Assembly: GCA_050248915.1 (NCBI GenBank)
Contig: JBFWRL010000002.1
Coordinates: 1 to 64,000, forward strand
Source: GCA-2770975 sp050248915
GTDB lineage: Bacteria > Cyanobacteriota > Sericytochromatia > UBA7694
DNA: 64,000 nt
Direction of reading: 5' to 3'
Under the pieces are notes generated by a model, which did no database searches, had not been told where the DNA came from, and was given only the letters and a program-made list of their open reading frames with translations. How positions within the stretch are numbered: position 1 is the first letter of the stretch; each line of letters starts with the position of its first letter. Positions 16,931-24,340 of this stretch are shown here, piece by piece. Both the position numbers and the translations under genes were made by a program.

Positions 16931-17995
16931 CTAGTTTAAAACCTGGCGAATGGCCGTGTAGGTCCGTTGACTGAACATGATCGTGAGGTGGCCCGTCCAG
17001 GGCACATAAAAGACCTGGGAGTCAGGCATAATCGAGTGTTTGGGGGGCAAGACAATTTCGTCCAGATTGGACCAGATCGAAGTGTATTTGACGGGAGGAT
17101 AGGCAAAGCCCTGGGCATTGAGTTTTTTCAGAAAGGCACTTTCGGGCCGCAATTGCACAGCACTTTCACCGGGCCCCAAAAAGGCGGCATAGGTGCCCAA
17201 ATGGGGCGTGGCAATGGTGACCAATTGATCGACCACGGCACTGCCACCCATGTTCTGAATATAATGGCGGCTGATCAGCCCACCAAAACTGTGTACGACC
17301 AGGTGAATTTTGGGGCTGCCGTACTGTTTCATCATGGCTTCTGCTTTGGCTTTGACCTTGAGGGCCTGTTCTTCGGCTGAAGCAAAATTGGGGAAGAGGT
17401 TGATGCCTTCGACGGCATAACCGGCCTTTTTTAAATCGCGGTAAATGCCATACATAAAATACCAGCTGGGCTCCGCGTAACCCGGCACCAGCAAAACGGG
17501 AATCGGCTTGGTGGCAAGAGAGGGAAGTGATGTTTGGGCCAAGCTGCGCATCACTTCTACTTCGCGGATAAAACCACTTTCTAAACGGGAAAACTCTTTT
17601 TCAAAGGGCAATTGCAATTGCGGGTCTTCTTGCTGGGGCGTTTGGCTCTGGCGCAAATCTTTGGCAAGGGCCTCACTCTGGGCCCGCAAAAAGGTGGGAG
17701 TGGGCAAAATTTCTGCCGGGCTCAAAGCCCCGTCACGGTTGCTGTCGTATTTGCCAAAGCTCTGAGCAGCATGGGGAATTTCAGCAGGTTCAATGAAGCC
17801 ATTGCGATTTTTGTCGTGTTCGTCAAAGACAAAGTGATATTGGTTTTGCACAAAGCGACTGAGGATCGAAGAGGCGGTGTTTTGACTGCGCAAAGCAACC
17901 GAATTGGCGGGAGCCATCGGTGCTTGCAGGGGCTGACAGGCCAACATCAAGACCACAATTGCCAAAAGAGTCAGAGCGAGATTCAGATTGCGCAT
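16931..17995 (-). CDS. Lipase/esterase lipoprotein with paired EF-hands
   Basis: The 354-residue protein starts at ATG 17995 with a lipoprotein signal ending in LMLAC (Cys20). Two calcium-binding EF-hands follow, DKNRNGFIEPAE and DSNRDGALSPAE (about 60-98). An alpha/beta-hydrolase lipase domain then has the strand PVLLVPGYAEP, the nucleophile elbow VHSFGG and a late His in WTGHLTIM. The fold fits a triacylglycerol lipase or PGAP1-like esterase. A calcium-controlled, membrane-tethered lipase is inferred. It is transcribed away from hen1. Confidence 0.85.
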   Translation of the reverse strand: MRNLNLALTLLAIVVLMLACQPLQAPMAPANSVALRSQNTASSILSRFVQNQYHFVFDEHDKNRNGFIEPAEIPHAAQSFGKYDSNRDGALSPAEILPTPTFLRAQSEALAKDLRQSQTPQQEDPQLQLPFEKEFSRLESGFIREVEVMRSLAQTSLPSLATKPIPVLLVPGYAEPSWYFMYGIYRDLKKAGYAVEGINLFPNFASAEEQALKVKAKAEAMMKQYGSPKIHLVVHSFGGLISRHYIQNMGGSAVVDQLVTIATPHLGTYAAFLGPGESAVQLRPESAFLKKLNAQGFAYPPVKYTSIWSNLDEIVLPPKHSIMPDSQVFYVPWTGHLTIMFSQRTYTAIRQVLN

Positions 17996-18046
17996 AGCCA
18001 AACACCTGATTAAAATGAAAGGTTAAAAGGAAGATTGAAATTAACG

Positions 18047-18076
18047 GGAGATTATTACTATTTTAATCTTATCTCC
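18047..18076. promoter_or_regulatory. Dyad in the divergent lipase/hen1 control region
   Basis: Two nested inverted repeats occur here. AGATTA (18049-18054) pairs with TAATCT (18064-18069) around nine bases, and GGAGAT (18047-18052) mirrors ATCTCC (18071-18076). The site is 40 bases upstream of the putative hen1 -10, a suitable place for a regulator. No cognate regulator gene adjoins, so the role is inferred. Confidence 0.4.
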
Positions 18077-18115
18077 GGATTTTGCCAATCCTTGCCTAAA
18101 ATTTAGCAAAGTGTC

Positions 18116-18126
18116 TGTGTTAGAAT
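18116..18126 (+). promoter_or_regulatory. Extended -10 promoter of the RNA-repair operon
   Basis: TGTGTTAGAAT ends 68 bases before the hen1 start. It is a near copy of the elements at 274, 52612 and 58662. I saw no -12/-24 sigma-54 pattern of the kind used by many Rtc RNA-repair operons. Confidence 0.5.
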
Positions 18127-18194
18127 AAAGACGTTTTGGGCCGATTAACACCCGTCAGAGCCAGCTGGAGTCCAAGAGGGAGAACCGTGAGAAG

Positions 18195-19646
18195 ATGCTG
18201 CTAAGTTTGACCACCACCCACCAACCCGCCACTGATCTGGGCTATTTGCTGCACAAACACCCAGACAAATGCCAAACATTTGAACTCAATTTTGGGCTGG
18301 CCCATGTCTTTTATCCCGAAGCCAGCCCAGCGCGCTGCACAGCCACATTGTTACTCGATCTCGACCCAATTGGGCTGGCCCGCGAGCAAAAATCCGCCTG
18401 GGAGGGTTTTGCCCTGGGGCAATACGTCAACGACCGGCCTTATGTTGCGTCTTCGTTTATGAGCGTGGCCCTTTCACGGGTTTTGGGCAGCGCCCTCAAT
18501 GGCAAATGTGAGCAAAAACCCCTGCTGGCAGACACGCCAATTCCCTTGGTGGCTGAATTGGCCGTCGTGGCCAGTCGCGGTGGGCCGGGTTTGCTGGAAA
18601 ACCTCTTTGCCCCGCTGGGCTACCAATTGGAGATCACCCGCTACCCGCTGGATGAACACTTTCCAGACTGGGGCATGAGCCCTTATTACACCCTCAAACT
18701 GCAACAGCAAATCCGCCTGAGTGACCTGCTCAGCCATCTCTATGTGTTATTGCCCGTGCTTGACAACGACAAACACTATTTTATTGGCACAGAAGAGGTG
18801 CAAAAACTGCTTAAACACGGCGAGGGCTGGTTGGCTTTGCACCCTGCCAAAGAGCTGATCACCGCCCGCTATCTGCGCCACAACAAACCCCTGACCAGTT
18901 TGGCTTTGCGGCTCTTGCAAGAAGACCTGCCCGAGGCCCCCGAAACCCAGGAAGAAAAAGCCGAAAGTCTGGAGCAGGCCCTGGAAAAGCCCCTGAGCCT
19001 GAATCAACTGCGCTTGGAAAAAGTCGCTGAAGTGGTGCGGCTTTCGGGCCTGCGCTCGGTCGGCGATCTGGGCTGTGGCGAAGGCCGCCTCTTGCAATTG
19101 TTCTGGCAGCAGGGCCAATTGGAGCGGATTGTGGGTCTGGATGTCTCGGCGCGCAGCCTGGCCAATGCTGTGCGCCGCTTGCATACTGAGCGTTTTTCTG
19201 AGCGCCAAGCCCAACGCCTGGAACTGCTCCACGGCTCGCTGGTCTACCGCGATGCCCGCCTCAAAGACCTCGAAGCCGTGGTGGCTGTAGAGGTGATTGA
19301 GCACCTTGAACCCTTTCGGCTGGAGGCCTTTGCCCAAGTGCTGTTTGAAGATTTACAGCCCCAATTGGTGGTCTTGACCACCCCCAATGCCGAATACAAT
19401 GCCCTGTTTCAAAATCTCAAACCCGGCCAGTTTCGCCACGGCGATCACCGCTTTGAATGGAGCCGGGCCGAGTTTGAGAGTTGGTGCCTGAATATTGCAA
19501 AAAAACGGCATTACCACCTGCGTTTTGAGCCCATTGGGCCACTTGATCCCGTTCTGGGAGCGCCAACCCAAATGGCGGTATTTGAAAAATATCTGCCAAC
19601 AGCCTACAATGAAACTATCCGCTGGAGTGAAGCTCCCCCTTGCTGA
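18195..19646 (+). CDS. hen1: 3'-terminal RNA ribose 2'-O-methyltransferase Hen1
   Basis: Bacterial Hen1 methylates the 2'-OH at a healed RNA 3' end before sealing by Pnkp, which protects the repaired junction from being cut again. The 483-residue protein has the bacterial N-terminal domain (1-240, LLSLTTTHQPATDLGYLLHKHP at the start) and a C-terminal methyltransferase. SAM-site motifs include VGDLGCGEGRLL (Asp291) and VGLDVS (Asp316). The Mn2+ site is complete: Glu366, Glu369, His370 (EVIEH) and a later His in RHGDHRFEW (415 or 418). First gene of the four-gene operon. Confidence 0.95.
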   Translation: MLLSLTTTHQPATDLGYLLHKHPDKCQTFELNFGLAHVFYPEASPARCTATLLLDLDPIGLAREQKSAWEGFALGQYVNDRPYVASSFMSVALSRVLGSALNGKCEQKPLLADTPIPLVAELAVVASRGGPGLLENLFAPLGYQLEITRYPLDEHFPDWGMSPYYTLKLQQQIRLSDLLSHLYVLLPVLDNDKHYFIGTEEVQKLLKHGEGWLALHPAKELITARYLRHNKPLTSLALRLLQEDLPEAPETQEEKAESLEQALEKPLSLNQLRLEKVAEVVRLSGLRSVGDLGCGEGRLLQLFWQQGQLERIVGLDVSARSLANAVRRLHTERFSERQAQRLELLHGSLVYRDARLKDLEAVVAVEVIEHLEPFRLEAFAQVLFEDLQPQLVVLTTPNAEYNALFQNLKPGQFRHGDHRFEWSRAEFESWCLNIAKKRHYHLRFEPIGPLDPVLGAPTQMAVFEKYLPTAYNETIRWSEAPPC

Positions 19647-19706
19647 TCAGGTGAATAAAAACACAATCTGTCTGTATTTAACAGAAAAAGCCAGAGGAAA
19701 AAGCAT

Positions 19707-22700
19707 ATGGGCAATCTCAATATCAATCGAAATCTCGTCTTCAGCAATCCCAACGAAGTTCATGGCCTCAAACCTGAAAAAATCCAAAAGCTAGAAGAGT
19801 CCCTCAAAACCAGCCAATCGGATCTCATCTTTGAAACCCCTGAAGGGGGAATTGAACGACTGACTGTCGATGAATTTCTTGGCAAAGCCGAACAATTGCA
19901 GAACAAGGGTACGGCCCATCTCACTGTGCAACTGCCAGATGGGCGATCCGTGGTGGTAGCACTGGCCAATCTCAGCCGCGAGACCCTCGACAAAGCTTTG
20001 GAAGATGCCGTCAAAAATGCCAATCCGACCATTGCCAAAGAGCTTCAGAGCAGTGCAGCATCTTTGCTCAACGAAATACGCACCCCCACCACTGTTAAGC
20101 CCGTTCAGAGTCTGGATTCTGGCACGGGTTTTGTCCAGCTCAAAGACAGTGAAATTGCCGCGATCAAAGCCCAAAGTGGGGTGTTGGGCCCCCTGCTTGA
20201 AAAAGTGGGTTTTGGTAGCCAAGATCTGATGACCAGCCTGACCCTCTTGCTCAAAGAAGGGGGAGAGGTGGATCAGGCGATTGGCAAAATGAATACCGAA
20301 ATCACGGCCCTCAATCAAAACCGCATGGATTTTCTGGCTTTGGTCGAAACAGCCCGCAAAGCAGGCAAAACAGAGGTCAATTTTAAGGGCCAAAATTACA
20401 GCCTGCCCCAGGGGGCCGCAGAATACCTGGAAAAAACCGGCAAAGCGATTCAGGCCCAAGTTGATGCCAAAGGCAAGATTTTTGAAGCTGTCCAAAACTG
20501 GAAAGCGCAGATTCCCTCGTCACTTTGGCAAGATCTCAAAGACGCTTCTGGCAATATTGCCCAGAATATCTACGATGCCTACAAATCCCGCGCCGGGATC
20601 GGTGATTATACTGCCCATGGCAATATTGGCTCCTCGATTGTCACCGGAGAAGCCGCCAAAGCGGCCTCTGCCACGGCCAAAGCGGCTCAGATTTTAAAGG
20701 CCTCCAGCACCGCCAGCAAGATTTACAAAGGGTTGGTCAACCCCACAGCCCAGGCCATAGCTGCCTTTATGGTCAAACACGGCGGCGGAACCCTGACCGC
20801 AGAGCATGTGGCGTTTATCAATAAATTGGTGGGCGGGGGAGCCGGGCTAACAGGCAAAGCCCTGAGTGGCCTGTTTGATTTTGTGATCAAAGTGATGGAC
20901 ACCACCGCTCCCGAGGCCTTGGCCAAACTGATTGGCAAAGAAGGGGCCGAAAAAGGGGTCAAAGCCCTGGCGGATCTGTTTCTGAAAGTCGGCGGAAAAA
21001 TGGGAGCCAAAGGGGCAGAGGCGATTATTTCTCGGCTTTCGCTGGGCAATGTCTTGGCTGGTTACAGTGCCGCCTATTACAGTGCCAACGCCCTGGGCCT
21101 GAACTATGTCGACGACAGTGTCGATGGCACCCCGTATAAAATGCGTCTGAGTGCAGATACCTCGTTGGCCTGTGGCGCAGCAGGCATTATGAATGGCTTG
21201 GTGGTGGCCACCTCAGTGCCCCCCGGCAGCCCCTGGAATCTGGGTTTTACGATCGGTGGAATTGCCGCTGAATTGCTGGCAGAGTACATGATTGCCGAAG
21301 ACAAAAAGGTCTTAACCGACGTTCACCGCACGATTATCATGGCCAAAGACGGCGAAAGCCTGCGCAAAGGGCTCGATGCCCTACAAAAACAATATGGTGA
21401 TTTGGCCAATATTCAGTCTATTCTGGGTCAGACCGGCGATGGCAAAGATTTGGTCGGTGTGGTGTTGCGCCAAATTCTCAAATTTGGCGGAGAATTGCCC
21501 TCTGAATTGCTAAATAAAGCTGTGGGAGATATTATCCGAGGGGTAGATACCCGTTGGCTGAGCGATGATAACGCCATCATGGGTTTTCTCAAAGAGTCTC
21601 TGGAGCCCGAGGTCCAAAAAGAACTCAGTCTCTTGAGTTTTAACGACAGCAAAGCCATGGTCAGTGCCCTGCAGAAGAGTAAGGCCCTGACAGGCCTCTT
21701 TGACAAATTGAGTGATGCCAATCGCCTGCAGATGTTGAAAATTCTCAACGAAGGCGTCAAGGTCGTGGATGAAACGGCCATGATCGAAATGCTCTATCGT
21801 TCGGCCAAATCCCCCAAACTCAAAGGGCAAATGACCGCCGAACTGCTCAACAGCTTTATTACCCGCTCGGTTCATGGGGCCTCGGATCGGCTCAAAGATC
21901 TGATCTGGCAAAACTTAACCGAGGCCCGCGCTCAAGGGCCCGAAAAATTCAAAGAATTTTTAAATGCCGTGCAATTAAATGGCAAAAATGCCGTTCCTGA
22001 TTTTATTGAACGCATGGACAATCAAAAATCAGGGCAATTATTGGCCTGGATGATTCAAGCGGGTGCGGGACATGATCAATTTAAAGGTTATGTCGAGCGG
22101 CTGTCTTCGAAGTGGTATGAAGATGACAATATCACCCGAGAGTTTTTAAAAGAGCTTCAGGCCTTGGATATCAGTGTGGGCAGTTTGCGCTCAGTGCTGG
22201 GCCAGGAGATGGTTCAAAAAATCTTTGACAATCTCGAATCCTGCTGGACCTCAGGCGAAGAATACGGCCTGATTGAAAAACTGGCGGAAGCAGCGGATGC
22301 CAGCACCAAAACCTATATGATCAATCAATTGTTAAGCGGTGCCACTTATGCCCGAGCAGAAAAGGCCATCGTGACCCTTCTGGCAAAATCCAGCCCCGAA
22401 GAGCGCAAACACATTGTCAAAAATCTCGATCTGACCCGCCTGGGGTCGGAATTGGAAAGTGCGGGCCGGGCCGCTAAAATGATGAATTTTATCTATAGCT
22501 TGGATTTGCCCCAGGCCGAACTCAGTGAAAAACTCAACCAGTTTTTCAGTGGCGTGAAGGCCCAAGGCCTGTTTGTGAATACCCGCGATGACGATACGGC
22601 CATGAAATTTTTGAAAGGCCTAAATGAAACTGCCGTTGCCAATTTGGACGAAGGCCTCAAACGCAAACTTTTCGACTCTCTTGATGAATACTGGACCAGC

Positions 22701-23783
22701 GCCAGTGAATACGGCACCATTGGCAAATTGGCCCAAGGAGCCAGCGCTGACACCCAGATCTATATGCTCAACAAACTCATGACGTGGCCCACCCTGGCAG
22801 ATGCCCAAAATACGATCAAAGAGATTATCAGCCAGGCCAGCCCAGAGAACCGCAAATTGATTGCCCAATCGCTGGATCTCAGCCGCTTGGGCAGCAAATT
22901 GGGCAAAACCGAAGATGCAGCCAAAATCATGAATGTCTTGGCCACCCTGGATTTGCCCACAACCGAAATGAACAAACAGCTTCAGGCCTTTTTTACAGGT
23001 GTCACCAACCAGAATTATATCTGGCCCGATACCAGCTCAGATGATGTGGCTTATGCCTTCCTGAAAGCATTGAGTGAAGAAGGCCTGAAAAAATTGCCCG
23101 ATGATTTCCGCATCCGGCTGTTTAAAAACCTCGATACAGGCAATACCGCCACCGAAGAATACGACATGATGGTCAAGGTCATGAAAAATGCCAGCAATAC
23201 CACCAAGGCAGACATGATCAAATACCTCATGAATCAAGATCCCACCACAGCAGCCCAGGAAAAGGTGATCTACCAGATTTTGGATCAAACCCCTTACTCA
23301 GACAATCTCTACTTGGACCTGATCGGAAAAATCGATCTCAAACAATTGGCCAATGAGATGGAAAATGATGCTGAAGCAGGAAAAATCGCGGTTTGGCTAC
23401 TCAAAGCCTACGAAAAAACAGGGAATAACTCGATCAGCGGAAAATGTGAAGAATACCTTTTGGCCTTGGCAGAAAAAGGCCGATCTCCAGCGATCCGCAG
23501 TTTTTTACAGGATGCAGAGGTACAAGCCGATAACAAAGCCCTGTTCCGCAAGCTCAATCCCAGCACCCTTCAAACTGTCTGTAGCAAGCTGATGGACGGA
23601 GTCGGCTGGGTGAGTGGGGGCGATTTACAAAAACTGACCTATGAACTGATCAATGCCAGCAGTTGGAAGCAGTTCGGGGATTTTATGGATGCGCCGTTCA
23701 GAGAAAAATTGGAGTCGAAGCTCACTTCGGCCCAGTTTAAAGAAATTCAGCAATGGTATTGGGATCTGCCCAAACATTTATGA
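19707..23783 (+). CDS. Giant alpha-helical repeat protein of unknown family inside the RNA-repair operon
   Basis: A 1358-residue protein that I do not recognise. It has no signal peptide. The N-terminal third is helical and charged; the middle (about 310-540) is rich in Ala/Gly with moderately hydrophobic stretches around 430-530 that might insert in a membrane or form a helical core. The last 520 residues hold three tandem repeats of about 150 residues starting near 839, 988 and 1138, each opening with (I/L)F-x-NL/SL and WTS..EYG or a variant. A more diverged copy may precede them near 660-840. It starts 60 bases after hen1 with an AGAGGA site and its TGA overlaps the kptA ATG, so it is translated with the repair genes. 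Confidence 0.9.
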   Translation: MGNLNINRNLVFSNPNEVHGLKPEKIQKLEESLKTSQSDLIFETPEGGIERLTVDEFLGKAEQLQNKGTAHLTVQLPDGRSVVVALANLSRETLDKALEDAVKNANPTIAKELQSSAASLLNEIRTPTTVKPVQSLDSGTGFVQLKDSEIAAIKAQSGVLGPLLEKVGFGSQDLMTSLTLLLKEGGEVDQAIGKMNTEITALNQNRMDFLALVETARKAGKTEVNFKGQNYSLPQGAAEYLEKTGKAIQAQVDAKGKIFEAVQNWKAQIPSSLWQDLKDASGNIAQNIYDAYKSRAGIGDYTAHGNIGSSIVTGEAAKAASATAKAAQILKASSTASKIYKGLVNPTAQAIAAFMVKHGGGTLTAEHVAFINKLVGGGAGLTGKALSGLFDFVIKVMDTTAPEALAKLIGKEGAEKGVKALADLFLKVGGKMGAKGAEAIISRLSLGNVLAGYSAAYYSANALGLNYVDDSVDGTPYKMRLSADTSLACGAAGIMNGLVVATSVPPGSPWNLGFTIGGIAAELLAEYMIAEDKKVLTDVHRTIIMAKDGESLRKGLDALQKQYGDLANIQSILGQTGDGKDLVGVVLRQILKFGGELPSELLNKAVGDIIRGVDTRWLSDDNAIMGFLKESLEPEVQKELSLLSFNDSKAMVSALQKSKALTGLFDKLSDANRLQMLKILNEGVKVVDETAMIEMLYRSAKSPKLKGQMTAELLNSFITRSVHGASDRLKDLIWQNLTEARAQGPEKFKEFLNAVQLNGKNAVPDFIERMDNQKSGQLLAWMIQAGAGHDQFKGYVERLSSKWYEDDNITREFLKELQALDISVGSLRSVLGQEMVQKIFDNLESCWTSGEEYGLIEKLAEAADASTKTYMINQLLSGATYARAEKAIVTLLAKSSPEERKHIVKNLDLTRLGSELESAGRAAKMMNFIYSLDLPQAELSEKLNQFFSGVKAQGLFVNTRDDDTAMKFLKGLNETAVANLDEGLKRKLFDSLDEYWTSASEYGTIGKLAQGASADTQIYMLNKLMTWPTLADAQNTIKEIISQASPENRKLIAQSLDLSRLGSKLGKTEDAAKIMNVLATLDLPTTEMNKQLQAFFTGVTNQNYIWPDTSSDDVAYAFLKALSEEGLKKLPDDFRIRLFKNLDTGNTATEEYDMMVKVMKNASNTTKADMIKYLMNQDPTTAAQEKVIYQILDQTPYSDNLYLDLIGKIDLKQLANEMENDAEAGKIAVWLLKAYEKTGNNSISGKCEEYLLALAEKGRSPAIRSFLQDAEVQADNKALFRKLNPSTLQTVCSKLMDGVGWVSGGDLQKLTYELINASSWKQFGDFMDAPFREKLESKLTSAQFKEIQQWYWDLPKHL

Positions 23784-24340
23784 GCAAAGATCCTTTAAAA
23801 CCTATCAGCAAATTTTTGAGTCTGGTGCTGCGCCATCAGCCCGAAACAATTGGCTTAAGGCTGGATGCCCAGGGTTGGGCAAATGTCGATGAACTTTTGA
23901 GCAAGGCGGCAGACCAGGGGCTGAACCGCACGTTGCTTGAGCAAATTGTACAAGAAAGCGACAAGCAGCGCTTTGCCTTTAGCCCAGATGGACAGCGTAT
24001 CCGGGCCAACCAGGGGCACAGTCTGCATGTGGACCTGGCGCTTCAGCCTCAGCCCCCCCCTGAACGTCTCTTCCACGGCACCGCTCGCCGTCACCAAGCC
24101 TCCATTTTCGCCGCAGGCCTGGAAAAACGCCAGCGCCAACACGTGCATCTCTCGGCAGATATCGCCACAGCTCAAGCCGTGGGGCGCCGTTATGATCGGC
24201 AGCCGCTGCTGCTTTCGATTGACGCCCAAGGCATGTTTGCAAAGGGTTATGTTTTTTACTGTTCAGCCAATGGCGTCTGGTTAAGTGAACATGTTCCCCC
24301 TGAATTTATACAGATTTGCGAGCCCAAACATGCCCACTGA
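23780..24340 (+). CDS. kptA: NAD-dependent RNA 2'-phosphotransferase KptA/Tpt1
   Basis: Tpt1/KptA transfers an internal RNA 2'-phosphate to NAD+, giving ADP-ribose-1'',2''-cyclic phosphate. The ATG at 23780 gives 186 residues with the full family pattern: LSLVLRHQPETIGLRLDAQGW (Arg18, His19), QRIRANQGHS (Arg73/Arg75), LFHGT, VHLS near 122-125, and GRRYD with the late Arg at 136/137. The catalytic Arg-His-Arg-Arg set is therefore present. Its start overlaps the giant protein's stop (ATGA), and its own end overlaps pnkp by 11 bases. Confidence 0.95.
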   Translation: MSKDPLKPISKFLSLVLRHQPETIGLRLDAQGWANVDELLSKAADQGLNRTLLEQIVQESDKQRFAFSPDGQRIRANQGHSLHVDLALQPQPPPERLFHGTARRHQASIFAAGLEKRQRQHVHLSADIATAQAVGRRYDRQPLLLSIDAQGMFAKGYVFYCSANGVWLSEHVPPEFIQICEPKHAH

